A DNA stretch of 64,000 bases from Flavobacteriales bacterium. Its GTDB lineage: Bacteria; Bacteroidota; Bacteroidia; UBA10329. This document shows positions 1-7,729 of the stretch, piece after piece; the first letter of the stretch is position 1, and every line of letters starts with the position of its first letter. The stretch is from the NCBI GenBank assembly GCA_021741155.1, contig JAIOYP010000001.1, positions 62,001-126,000 of the forward strand, given 5' to 3'. Position numbers and translations under genes: made by a program. Under the pieces are notes generated by a model. It searched no databases and was not told the origin of the DNA. It was given only the letters and a program-made list of their open reading frames with translations.

Positions 1-111
1 ATCATGTTGGCAATACTCTTCATGAACGTTATGGCTCCGCTCATCGACCATTATGTGGTAGAAGGCAATATCAAGAAGAGATTGAAACGCTCTACAGTTA
101 AAACCGCTTGA
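1..111 (+). CDS. nqrB: NqrB C-terminal end (partial), Na+-translocating NADH:quinone reductase subunit B
   Basis: The open frame runs in from the window edge and stops at TGA 109-111, giving 36 residues that end in a basic tail. The segment [20 protein letters not shown] matches the cytoplasmic C-terminus of NqrB, the membrane subunit that carries covalent FMN and riboflavin in the sodium-pumping NADH dehydrogenase. It lies 9 bases before nqrC, in the usual nqr gene order. The rest of the gene is outside the window. Confidence 0.85.
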   Translation: MMLAILFMNVMAPLIDHYVVEGNIKKRLKRSTVKTA

Positions 112-120
112 TTTTAAAAG

Positions 121-933
121 ATGGCTCTCGATATTAATAGCAATAAATACACATTCGGCTTTTCTGCTGTTTTGGTAGTGGTGGTTGCAGTCCTTTTGAC
201 TGTGACGTCTGAAAGTCTGAAGCCGATGCAGAACGCGAACGTTACCCGTGAAAAGATGCAGAACATCCTTTCATCGGTGGGGGTGAAGGTTACTCCTGAA
301 GAAGCGGAAGCCAAATATGGCGAGTTGGTGAAGGAAACTGTTGTGCTTGATTTTGAAGGAAATGTGAAGGCCGAACCGAAGTATGAGGCTTTCGATATTG
401 ACGTTCTTGGTCAGTACAAGGATAAGGCAAAGGCAGATGGAGATAAGGAATTCCCGCTGTTTATCTGCGAGAAAGATGGTAGGAAATCGTATATCGTGCC
501 TATGGTAGGTACTGGATTGTGGGGACCAATATGGGGCTATATGGCCATTGCCAATGATGGAAAGACAGTTGAAGGCGTTTCGTTTGACCACAAGAGTGAG
601 ACACCTGGACTTGGTGCTGAGATAAACCAGTCTTGGTTTCAATCTCCGTTTGTTGGAAAGACGATTTTTGACGAGGCGGGTGAATTTGCCCCGATAAAAG
701 CAGTGAAAGGCGGTGCCGCAGATGACGACCCTCATGGTGTAGATGCCATTTCGGGTGGTACCATAACCAGCAACGGGCTGAGTGCCATGATTGAGAACAC
801 TTTGAAAATCTACACATCTTATTTGAAAGGGGTTCAGACACCACTTGTTTCAGAAATGATTGAACTTCCAGTCGATTCGTTGGCTACGGATAGCCTCAAA
901 GTAGATTCGTTGAACGTTCAAGTGAAGCCATAA
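121..933 (+). CDS. nqrC: Na+-translocating NADH:quinone reductase subunit C
   Basis: NqrC is a membrane-anchored periplasmic flavoprotein of the Na+-NQR complex, with FMN linked to a threonine by a phosphoester bond. The 270-residue product has one N-terminal transmembrane helix (about 12-30) and an FMN-binding domain. The attachment motif reads DAISGGTITS, with the acceptor threonine at about residue 214; the classical motif is SGAT, so one Ala is replaced by Gly. The C-terminus carries an extra Asp/Ser/Leu-rich tail. It sits between nqrB and nqrD with gaps of 9 and 11 bases. An ApbE flavin transferase, the enzyme family that performs this FMN attachment, is encoded at 6615. Confidence 0.95.
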   Translation: MALDINSNKYTFGFSAVLVVVVAVLLTVTSESLKPMQNANVTREKMQNILSSVGVKVTPEEAEAKYGELVKETVVLDFEGNVKAEPKYEAFDIDVLGQYKDKAKADGDKEFPLFICEKDGRKSYIVPMVGTGLWGPIWGYMAIANDGKTVEGVSFDHKSETPGLGAEINQSWFQSPFVGKTIFDEAGEFAPIKAVKGGAADDDPHGVDAISGGTITSNGLSAMIENTLKIYTSYLKGVQTPLVSEMIELPVDSLATDSLKVDSLNVQVKP

Positions 934-944
934 AAGCATAACAG

Positions 945-1625
945 ATGAGCACAGCAGTATCAGAACCAACAGCAAAGGCCAAAGCGCCATCGGAGCCCAT
1001 GTTCTCAAAGAAGACCATGAAGCTTATTTCCGATCCGTTCAATGACACTAACCCTATTACCGTTCAGGTATTGGGAATCTGTTCGGCATTGGCAATTACG
1101 GTACAAGTGAAACAGGCCATTGTAATGGCTCTTTCGGTAACGGTGGTAACAGCAGCATCCAATCTTGTACTTTCCCTTATTCGAAATTACGTTCCGAACC
1201 GTATCCGGATCATCGTGCAATTGGTGATTGTGGCCGCCTTGGTTATTCTAGTGGATCAGACCTTGAAAGCGTTTGTTTATGATGTAAGTAAGGCACTTTC
1301 GGTATTCGTAGGGTTGATTATTACCAACTGTATCGTAATGGGAAGAATTGAGGCATTCGCTCTTGCCAACAAGCCATGGCCATCATTTGTGGATGGAATT
1401 GGAAACGGATTGGGTTATGGTGCCATTTTAGTGGCGGTTGCCGTAGTGCGAGAACTTTTAGGTTCTGGGAAGCTTTTGGGTTTTCAAATCATACCAGATG
1501 CGGTGTATGCTGCTGGTTATGTGAACAATGGCTTGATGATTCTACCTCCAATGGCACTGATTACCGTTGGATGCATTATCTGGATACAAAGAAGTAGGAA
1601 TACCAAACTCATCGAAGCTAAATAA
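945..1625 (+). CDS. nqrD: Na+-translocating NADH:quinone reductase subunit D
   Basis: NqrD is an integral membrane subunit of the sodium pump and a paralogue of NqrE (RnfA/E family). The 226-residue product has a polar N-terminus of about 35 residues, then roughly six hydrophobic helices. The TNCIVMGR segment holds the cysteine that, in solved NqrD/NqrE structures, helps bind an intramembrane iron-sulfur centre. Length and position between nqrC and nqrE are typical. Confidence 0.95.
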   Translation: MSTAVSEPTAKAKAPSEPMFSKKTMKLISDPFNDTNPITVQVLGICSALAITVQVKQAIVMALSVTVVTAASNLVLSLIRNYVPNRIRIIVQLVIVAALVILVDQTLKAFVYDVSKALSVFVGLIITNCIVMGRIEAFALANKPWPSFVDGIGNGLGYGAILVAVAVVRELLGSGKLLGFQIIPDAVYAAGYVNNGLMILPPMALITVGCIIWIQRSRNTKLIEAK

Positions 1626-1634
1626 TCTCCAATC

Positions 1635-2249
1635 ATGGAATACGTTAATACATTCATCAAGGCGATTTTTATTGAGAACATGATTTTCGCCTATTTCTTG
1701 GGCATGTGTTCATACTTGGCCGTTTCAAAAACGGTGAAGACCGCAGTAGGTCTTGGTTTAGCGGTGATTTTCGTTTTGGGATTCACTGTGCCAATCAACT
1801 ACCTATTGGAAAACTATCTTATGAAGGCTGGTGCTTTGTCTTGGATGGGACCTGATTATGCCGCCATCGACCTCAGCTTCCTTAGCTTCATTATGTTCAT
1901 TGCGGTTGTGGCTTCATTTGTTCAACTGGTAGAGATGGCGGTTGAGAAATTTGCACCTGCATTGTATGCATCGCTGGGAATTTTTCTTCCGCTGATTGCG
2001 GTAAACTGTTCCATTCTTGGAGGGGCACTCTTCATGCAAGAGCGTCAATTCAGTAACGTTGGTATGGCCACGGTATTCGCATTTGGATCTGGAGTGGGTT
2101 GGCTCTTGGCCATTGTTGCCTTGGCAGCCATTCGAGAAAAATTGCGCTATTCAAATGTCCCACCTGCCTTGCGCGGTCTCGGCATCACCTTCATCATCAC
2201 GGGACTCATGGGCATGGCGTTCATGAGTTTCATGGGAATTTCACTTTGA
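1635..2249 (+). CDS. nqrE: Na+-translocating NADH:quinone reductase subunit E
   Basis: NqrE is the partner of NqrD; the two inverted membrane subunits enclose an iron centre that passes electrons across the membrane. The 204-residue product has about six hydrophobic segments and the conserved AVNCSILGG motif, matching the TNCIVMG motif of NqrD. It begins 9 bases after nqrD. The ATG and length fit the family. Confidence 0.95.
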   Translation: MEYVNTFIKAIFIENMIFAYFLGMCSYLAVSKTVKTAVGLGLAVIFVLGFTVPINYLLENYLMKAGALSWMGPDYAAIDLSFLSFIMFIAVVASFVQLVEMAVEKFAPALYASLGIFLPLIAVNCSILGGALFMQERQFSNVGMATVFAFGSGVGWLLAIVALAAIREKLRYSNVPPALRGLGITFIITGLMGMAFMSFMGISL

Positions 2250-2271
2250 TCATCTACTACTCGACACGGAT

Positions 2272-3588
2272 ATGACACTATTGAACATTTCCTTTATCAT
2301 CATTGTCAGCGTAGTGGTCTTTATGGCCATTATCGTGGTGCTTGTAAGCCTTCTGCTTTTTGCCAAGGCCAAACTTTCAGCTAGCGGGCCAGTCATGCTG
2401 ACCATCAATGGAGAAAAACCAATGGAGGTTGAAGCAGGCGGGACAATACTCGCCACGCTAGGCAGCAGCAAGATTTTCCTTCCATCTGCTTGCGGTGGCG
2501 GTGGTACTTGCGGTATGTGCAAGTGTCAGGTTTTTGAAGGGGGAGGGGAGATTCTTCCTACAGAAGCGCCTTATTTCTCAAGAAAAGAGATTGGGGATAA
2601 CTGGAGATTGGGTTGTCAGGTGAAAATCAAGCAGGATATGAAGATTGGCATTCCTGAAGAGATTTTTGGTATCAAGGAATTTGAAGCAACCGTGGTTTCC
2701 AACTACAACGTTGCGACTTACATCAAGGAATTCGTAGTTGAGATTCCAGGCGATATGCACTACGAAGCGGGTGGTTATATCCAAATTAAAATTCCTGCGG
2801 GAGTGGTGAAGTTCTCAGATATGGACATTGCAGCACATCCAAAGGATCACCCAGGAGAGCCTAACAAGTTTGAGTCTGATTGGAGCGAAGGGCCATTTGC
2901 TTTGCGCGGATTGGTGATGAAGAGTGACGAAGAAGTTATTCGTGCTTATTCAATGGCTTCATATCCAGCAGAAGGAAGGAATATCATGTTGAATGTTCGT
3001 GTTGCCGCACCACCTTTCGATAGAGCAAACAATAAGTGGGCTGATATTAACCCAGGAATTGCTTCGTCTTATATTTTCAATCTGAAACCAGGGGACAAGG
3101 CCGTTATTTCAGGTCCTTATGGAGAGTTCTTTATTAAGGAAACGGATGCAGAGATGTTGTATGTGGGGGGTGGTGCAGGTATGGCACCAATGCGTTCACA
3201 CATTTATCATTTGTTCAGAACGCTTAAAACAGGAAGAAAAGTTTCTTATTGGTACGGTGGTCGTTCTCGGGCAGAGTTGTTCTATATTCACTACTTCAGA
3301 GACATTGAAGCGCATTTCCCAAACTTCAAATTCTACATGGTTCTTTCGGATGCGAAGCCAGAAGATAATTGGGTAACCAAGAAAAGTGTAGATGATGCTG
3401 AAGGAGATGGATTCGTTGGATTCGTTCATAATCAGGTGATTGAGCAGTATTTGAGCAAACACGATTCACCAGAAGACATTGAGTTCTATTTCTGTGGTCC
3501 TCCAATGATGAACCAAGCAGTTATCAAAATGTGTGATGATTGGGGAGTTCCACCAGAGAACGTTTCGTTTGATGATTTCGGTGGTTAA
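2272..3588 (+). CDS. nqrF: Na+-translocating NADH:quinone reductase subunit F (NADH-oxidising)
   Basis: NqrF is the electron-entry subunit: it oxidises NADH with FAD and passes electrons to a 2Fe-2S centre. The 438-residue protein has an N-terminal membrane helix (about 6-29) and a ferredoxin domain with cluster cysteines in CGGGGTCGMC (74, 80, 83) and GCQV (115). An FAD-binding barrel follows, with the RAYSMASYP motif (family RxYS), then an NAD-binding domain with GGGAGMAPMRSH and FCGPPMM. It ends in the usual aromatic DDFGG. It is the last gene of the operon and is followed by an intrinsic terminator. Confidence 0.96.
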   Translation: MTLLNISFIIIVSVVVFMAIIVVLVSLLLFAKAKLSASGPVMLTINGEKPMEVEAGGTILATLGSSKIFLPSACGGGGTCGMCKCQVFEGGGEILPTEAPYFSRKEIGDNWRLGCQVKIKQDMKIGIPEEIFGIKEFEATVVSNYNVATYIKEFVVEIPGDMHYEAGGYIQIKIPAGVVKFSDMDIAAHPKDHPGEPNKFESDWSEGPFALRGLVMKSDEEVIRAYSMASYPAEGRNIMLNVRVAAPPFDRANNKWADINPGIASSYIFNLKPGDKAVISGPYGEFFIKETDAEMLYVGGGAGMAPMRSHIYHLFRTLKTGRKVSYWYGGRSRAELFYIHYFRDIEAHFPNFKFYMVLSDAKPEDNWVTKKSVDDAEGDGFVGFVHNQVIEQYLSKHDSPEDIEFYFCGPPMMNQAVIKMCDDWGVPPENVSFDDFGG

Positions 3589-3608
3589 TCGTAAAAACTA
3601 AAAATAAG

Positions 3609-3643
3609 AAAGCCTTGATATTCAACTATCAGGGCTTTTTTTT
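3609..3643 (+). terminator. Intrinsic terminator of the nqr operon
   Basis: AAAGCCTTGATA and TATCAGGGCTTT form a stem around a short loop, followed by an uninterrupted T run. It starts about 20 bases after the nqrF stop codon. Confidence 0.85.
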
Positions 3644-3692
3644 GCGAATTTGAATCCTGATTGTCGTAGACAAGTAATCTTGTTTTCAGTCT

Positions 3693-3770
3693 TTAAAACA
3701 CAGAATACACAAACAGAAGAAGTGTGTTTTTTAGTGAACCCTTCTGTACCTTCTATGTTTCTGTAGCTAT
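3693..3770. repeat. Degenerate copy of the CACAGA-type inverted intergenic repeat
   Basis: The left part reads AAACACAGAATACACAAACAG and the right part CTTCTATGTTTCTGTAGCTA. The right end resembles the right end of the clear copy at 44008-44096 (TCTGTGTTTCTGTGGCTAT). The arms are only partly complementary, so this is read as a decayed family member. Confidence 0.4.
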
Positions 3771-3827
3771 TCAATTTTTATGATTGGTAAGAAAGTGGAC
3801 AATCTTTTTACGTTTAAGCAACAACTA

Positions 3828-3835
3828 TACGTTTG
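3828..3835 (+). promoter_or_regulatory. Candidate Bacteroidota -7 box (TACGTTTG)
   Basis: TACGTTTG matches TAnnTTTG and lies 18 bases before the NlpC/P60 ATG. A second match, TAGCTTTG at 3842-3849, is too close to the ATG for anything but a leaderless message. No clear -33 TTG was seen. Confidence 0.4.
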
Positions 3836-3853
3836 TTTGAATAGCTTTGGGTA

Positions 3854-4378
3854 ATGGCAAAATGGATTTTGGTCGTTTTTGTATCCCTTTTCGGAATGCC
3901 CCTTTCTGGTCAGGCACAGGGAACGAGTTCCCTTAAACCAGACGAACTATCGACTATCTATCAAACTGATACGCTCATTGGATTCGCCAAGTCGTTGCTA
4001 GGTGTTCCGTACCGTTATGGCGGTATAACGCCTGAAGGTTTCGATTGTAGTGGGTTCGTAAATTATGTCTATTCCAGCTTCGGATTTAGCGTTCCACGTT
4101 CTTCGGCTGACATGGCCGATTATGGAATGGAAGTACCGTTGGACAGTTGCAAAAAGGGCGACATTATTCTATTTGCAGGTTCGAACGCGCATAAGCGGCC
4201 TGTTGGCCATTCAGGAATCGTGATTAGTGAAATTGACGAGCCAGTGAAATTCATTCATAGTGCCACCAGCAATAAGCGCGGAATTGTGATTACTGCGTTC
4301 GATGCTTTCGACTACTATAAGAGTAGATTTGTGAAGGTTATTCGGGTTTTGAACCCATTGAAAGACGGTTCAGAATAG
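3854..4378 (+). CDS. Secreted C40-family (NlpC/P60) peptidoglycan hydrolase
   Basis: NlpC/P60 enzymes cut D-Glu-diaminopimelate or related bonds in cell-wall peptides. The 174-residue protein has a signal peptide ending near residue 21 (SGQAQ) and one catalytic domain. The nucleophile is Cys65 in FDCSGF, the first His is His119 in GHSGIV, and a further His135 lies in FIHSAT. YRYGG just before the cysteine is also typical. There is no SH3 or LysM domain, so this is a minimal single-domain hydrolase, probably periplasmic. It stands alone, with its own promoter candidate and more than 90 bases to the next gene. Confidence 0.88.
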   Translation: MAKWILVVFVSLFGMPLSGQAQGTSSLKPDELSTIYQTDTLIGFAKSLLGVPYRYGGITPEGFDCSGFVNYVYSSFGFSVPRSSADMADYGMEVPLDSCKKGDIILFAGSNAHKRPVGHSGIVISEIDEPVKFIHSATSNKRGIVITAFDAFDYYKSRFVKVIRVLNPLKDGSE

Positions 4379-4435
4379 CTTCAAAAAAATATTTTCATTG
4401 TCGTGTTAAGAAATGTGAAAGGGATCAATTCTCGG

Positions 4436-4445
4436 TATAATTTTG
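4436..4445 (+). promoter_or_regulatory. Bacteroidota -7 element upstream of small lipoprotein
   Basis: TATAATTTTG contains TAATTTTG (TAnnTTTG) and ends 28 bases before the ATG at 4474, a normal distance for this phylum. A -33 TTG is not obvious. Confidence 0.5.
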
Positions 4446-4473
4446 TGCTCGAATTTTATACTCATAAACGAAA

Positions 4474-4668
4474 ATGAAAAAATCAATCTTGCTTGTGGTT
4501 GCTATTGCAACTATCAGCTTGGTAGCTTGCACAAGCGGAGCTACCGATGCGACTTCTGATGTTGACTCAACTACAGTTGCGCCAGTTGAAACCATTGAAA
4601 CGGAAGTCGTGGAAACGGCAGTCGTTGATACCACAGCAGTGGATTCCGCTGCAGTAGTAGCTCACTAA
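4474..4668 (+). CDS. Small Thr/Val-rich lipoprotein of unknown function
   Basis: The 64-residue product starts with a lipoprotein signal (LVAC, Cys19), followed by a low-complexity tail rich in Thr, Val, Ala, Asp and Glu. No fold or family is recognised. Promoter and terminator candidates on either side suggest an abundant monocistronic message, as for many small surface or periplasmic lipoproteins. Function cannot be inferred. Confidence 0.7.
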   Translation: MKKSILLVVAIATISLVACTSGATDATSDVDSTTVAPVETIETEVVETAVVDTTAVDSAAVVAH

Positions 4669-4687
4669 GATCGGTCAAGACAAAAAC

Positions 4688-4722
4688 AAAGCCCCTCGAT
4701 ACTCAGTATCGAGGGGCTTTCT
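4688..4722 (+). terminator. Strong intrinsic terminator
   Basis: AAAGCCCCTCGATAC and GTATCGAGGGGCTTT are perfect complements separated by TCA, followed by a short mixed T tract. It begins 20 bases after the small lipoprotein gene. The near symmetry would allow it to work on both strands. Confidence 0.85.
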
Positions 4723-4794
4723 GTTTATAGACCTTTTAGTTTTGCGTTGTAACTACGAATTGATATCGTTCGTATGACATCGCTCTAGGACAAT

Positions 4795-4802
4795 TATATT
4801 TG
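4795..4802 (+). promoter_or_regulatory. Bacteroidota -7 box (TATATTTG) for the haloperoxidase-family gene
   Basis: TATATTTG ends 18 bases before the ATG at 4821 and matches TAnnTTTG. A second match, TAGTTTTG at 4737-4744, lies further upstream. No convincing -33 TTG at the right spacing was found. Confidence 0.5.
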
Positions 4803-4820
4803 CTCACCTAACCATCTATT

Positions 4821-6176
4821 ATGAAAAGAATCACACAATTCACTATTGTCGCGTGCGCAGCTGTTCTCACCCTTTTTTCGGGATGTGAGAGGTATGACCG
4901 CGTTACCGATTCAACAGAAACATCGGCCTATTCGGGAGATTTTCTAAGAAAGTATTATGATTTACAGTGCCAGATTACCAAGGAAACTCCTGGGTTTTTC
5001 CCACCTCAGGCAGCACGAGCTTTCTCATACGTTGGCCTCTCTGGGTATGAAGCTGTAGTTCATGGGATTCCCAACGCTAAGAGTTTGGCTGGACAGCTCA
5101 ACGGGCTTTCAGCCAACTCGCTTCCTCAACCAGAGGAAGACAAGGCTTACAATTGGGCAATTGCTGCAAACGCGGCATCTGCAGAAATGATGCGCAAGAT
5201 GTTTGACCTGAATCTGTCGGAAGAGAATCTCCAGAAAATTGACCAATTAGAAGAGTATAATTACAGTCAGTTTTATGCAGCGAATCCGCTTCCAGTAGCT
5301 GAAAGATCTGCCGCTTTCGGAAAGGCAATTGCTGAAGCTATTTATCAGTATTCTATGACAGATGGTGGCCATCAATCGTACATGGATGCTTTTCAGTTAC
5401 CTTATTCTCCACCTGTTGGAGATCATTGCTGGATACCCACCAGTGCCACGGTCCATCCAATAAGTCCTTATTGGGGACAGTGTCGTCCTTTTCTGATTCA
5501 GAATGTAAGCGAAACGCAACCAGCGCCTCATATCCCACATTCGGCAGATGTCAATTCTGACTTTTATGCAGCTGCAATGGAAGTTTACGAGCAAGTGAAT
5601 AATAATACTCCAGAGCAGGTGGAGATTGCAAAGTTTTGGGCAGATGATCCGTTTAAAACCTGTACACCCGCAGGACACACATTTAATCTTCTCTCTCAAC
5701 TTTTGGAAGAGGATGATGCAACTTTAGCCAAGACGGCAGTTAGCTACGCTAAGTTGGCCATTGCTGAAAACGATGCATTCATTTCCTGTTGGAAAAGCAA
5801 GTACGATTTCGTACTCGTTCGTCCATTTACGTATATCCGCCAACACATCGACCCAGACTTTAATACCGTGATAGGAACACCACCATTTCCCGCTTACTCG
5901 TCTGGACATTCCTGTGAAATCGGTGTTGGCGAGATGGTTTTTACTGAATTATTTACCAATGGAGATGGCAATTACGAATTGTCGGATCGTACCGGTCTTC
6001 AGTTCGGTTTTGGTATTCGCCATTTCTCTAGTTTCTCTGAGATGTCAGCAGAATGTGCTAGTTCAAGGTTCTATGGAGGAATCCATTATCAAATGGACAA
6101 TTTGGAAGGATTGGTTACGGGAAGAAAGATTGGTCATAACGTACTTAATCAGATTTCATGGCCAGAGGTAAACTAG
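4821..6176 (+). CDS. Vanadium-dependent haloperoxidase / PAP2 family lipoprotein
   Basis: Proteins of this superfamily bind vanadate (haloperoxidases) or act as acid phosphatases at the same site. The 451-residue product has a lipoprotein signal with LFSGC (Cys22) and an all-helical body. The three binding motifs are intact: KYDFVLVRP (Lys327, Arg334), SSGH (His363, the acid-base residue), and SRFYGGIHYQMD (Arg416, His422), matching KX6RP, PSGH and SRX5HX3D. The spacing and the long N-terminal helical region favour the haloperoxidase branch over small PAP2 phosphatases, but the reaction and halide cannot be told from sequence. The 3' end overlaps the next lipoprotein gene by 19 bases. Confidence 0.85.
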   Translation: MKRITQFTIVACAAVLTLFSGCERYDRVTDSTETSAYSGDFLRKYYDLQCQITKETPGFFPPQAARAFSYVGLSGYEAVVHGIPNAKSLAGQLNGLSANSLPQPEEDKAYNWAIAANAASAEMMRKMFDLNLSEENLQKIDQLEEYNYSQFYAANPLPVAERSAAFGKAIAEAIYQYSMTDGGHQSYMDAFQLPYSPPVGDHCWIPTSATVHPISPYWGQCRPFLIQNVSETQPAPHIPHSADVNSDFYAAAMEVYEQVNNNTPEQVEIAKFWADDPFKTCTPAGHTFNLLSQLLEEDDATLAKTAVSYAKLAIAENDAFISCWKSKYDFVLVRPFTYIRQHIDPDFNTVIGTPPFPAYSSGHSCEIGVGEMVFTELFTNGDGNYELSDRTGLQFGFGIRHFSSFSEMSAECASSRFYGGIHYQMDNLEGLVTGRKIGHNVLNQISWPEVN

Positions 6177-6574
6177 GATTCTTTCTAGTCATTTTGGCGT
6201 TAGCTGCATTGGCTGCATGTGAAAATGAAGCAATGAAAGAAGTTGGAACAGATCCCATTCAACTTATGGCTGATTTACATTGCGAGGCTGTCTCGCTCAG
6301 AAAGGCAAGGTTTGAATTGGCTGATAAGATGCGCTTTATGGAAGATACCCTGATGCAGCCGAGTACTTCTGATAGTGCCAAAGCATTGCTTCAATCTCAG
6401 TTGAATGATTTGGAACCACACAAAGACAGCGTTGTCAATCGAAGTCTTGATCTTGCCGCGGTTATCAAGTCCAAATTGGATTCATTGATTGAACAGGAAT
6501 TCACAGAAGTGGAGCAGCGAAAAGCGTTTGATGCTGATTTAGCCACTGAGTTAGAGAAAAGAGGCTGTCAGTAA
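6158..6574 (+). CDS. Small helical lipoprotein overlapping the haloperoxidase-family gene
   Basis: The 138-residue product has a lipoprotein signal (LAALAAC, Cys21) followed by a charged, helix-prone region likely to form a coiled coil, ending in EKRGCQ. The start ATG lies inside the last codons of the preceding gene in another frame, so the two are probably translationally coupled. No family is recognised. Coupling suggests a partner or chaperone for the haloperoxidase-like lipoprotein, which is inference only. Confidence 0.65.
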   Translation: MARGKLGFFLVILALAALAACENEAMKEVGTDPIQLMADLHCEAVSLRKARFELADKMRFMEDTLMQPSTSDSAKALLQSQLNDLEPHKDSVVNRSLDLAAVIKSKLDSLIEQEFTEVEQRKAFDADLATELEKRGCQ

Positions 6575-6601
6575 GCACCGTTCAGATTCCACGTAGTCCT
6601 T

Positions 6602-6609
6602 TACTTTTG
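6602..6609 (+). promoter_or_regulatory. -7 box (TACTTTTG) almost abutting apbE
   Basis: TACTTTTG matches TAnnTTTG and ends only 5 bases before the ATG at 6615. Transcription would start at or just before the ATG, giving a leaderless or nearly leaderless apbE message. Confidence 0.55.
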
Positions 6610-6614
6610 CGTTG

Positions 6615-7604
6615 ATGAAAAATGCTTGGATTATTGCCGCGCTGCTGTTTTTGGCGGCTTGTTCTAGTGATGTGAGAAAAGAAGCCACAGGCTTCACGCA
6701 GGGAACTACCTACTCGGTCATTTATTACAATAACGGAACAGACCTTCAGTATCAGATTGATAGTCTGTTGCTTGCATTTGATCGTGTGCTTTCTACCTAT
6801 CAAGAAACAAGTTATATCAGTAAATGGAATAGGAATGAGCATGTTCCGTTGGAGCAATCTCACTTATTTAAGGAGGTTGTAAAACGCTCTGAGGAAATTA
6901 ATCAGCTTTCAAATGGAGCATTTGACATAACGGTTTCCCCGTTGATGAAATATTGGTTTGAGAACAATTGGCAGGTTTCACAAATGGATTCTTCGATAGT
7001 AGATAGTCTGATGGCGTTTGTTGGAATGAAGTATGTGGTCTTGGATGGTCAAGATTACGACAAGACCAATCCGCAAACGCAACTCGATGTGAATGCCATT
7101 GCGCAAGGCTATTCCGTTGATATAGTTGCTCGTTATCTAGAAAGCCTCGGGATATTCAATTATTTGGTGGAAATAGGAGGAGAGGTTCGCGCTAGCGGAA
7201 CCAAACCAAATGAAGAAAATTGGAGCGTTGGAATTGATGTTCCGAAAGAAGGAAGTTCAGAAACTCGGGAATTAGCCATGTCTGTTTCTCTGAGTAATCG
7301 ATCCTTGGCAACGTCTGGTAACTACCGAAAGTTTGTTGAAATCAATGGGGTGAAATATGGACATTCGCTCAACCCGCTCTCGGGCTATCCAGCCAAAACG
7401 GATGTGCTCAGCGCAACCATCATTGCAGAGGATTGCATGACTGCTGATGCATTAGCCACAGCATGTATGGTGATGGGGTTTAAACGTGCAAAAGAGCTGA
7501 TAGAAAAGACTGAATCAATTGAAGGTGTTCTCATTTATTCCACTTCATCTAAAGTTGAAACCTGGATTTCAGATGGCGTGAAGGCCAATACGCTTAACCA
7601 GTAA
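6615..7604 (+). CDS. apbE: FAD:protein FMN transferase (ApbE), lipoprotein
   Basis: ApbE transfers FMN from FAD to a Ser/Thr of target proteins such as NqrC and NqrB. With the ATG at 6615 (the track uses TTG three bases earlier) the product is 329 residues with a lipobox LAAC (Cys16), so it acts outside the inner membrane. Family motifs are present: NGAFDITVSPLMKYW, LDVNAIAQGYSVD, EIGGEVRASG, the GHSLNPLSGYP segment, and the metal-binding DCMTADALATA. It is about 3 kb downstream of nqrF but has its own promoter. Its substrate is probably NqrB/NqrC, inferred from function and proximity. Confidence 0.93.
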   Translation: MKNAWIIAALLFLAACSSDVRKEATGFTQGTTYSVIYYNNGTDLQYQIDSLLLAFDRVLSTYQETSYISKWNRNEHVPLEQSHLFKEVVKRSEEINQLSNGAFDITVSPLMKYWFENNWQVSQMDSSIVDSLMAFVGMKYVVLDGQDYDKTNPQTQLDVNAIAQGYSVDIVARYLESLGIFNYLVEIGGEVRASGTKPNEENWSVGIDVPKEGSSETRELAMSVSLSNRSLATSGNYRKFVEINGVKYGHSLNPLSGYPAKTDVLSATIIAEDCMTADALATACMVMGFKRAKELIEKTESIEGVLIYSTSSKVETWISDGVKANTLNQ

Positions 7605-7659
7605 TCGAAGGTGCCTTTGACTATTTAGATTCCTGTTGTTGCAGTTTGACATTGACTGC

Positions 7660-7667
7660 TACTTTTG
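7660..7667 (+). promoter_or_regulatory. -7 box with -33 TTG upstream of the GT39 gene
   Basis: TACTTTTG matches TAnnTTTG, with a TTG at 7639-7641 leaving an 18-base spacer. It lies 62 bases before the proposed TTG start at 7730. Confidence 0.5.
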
Positions 7668-7729
7668 TTCCTTTCGTAACATTTTATTTTCTATCACAAG
7701 TTTCATATTTAGCGTAGCGTGATTTAGAA

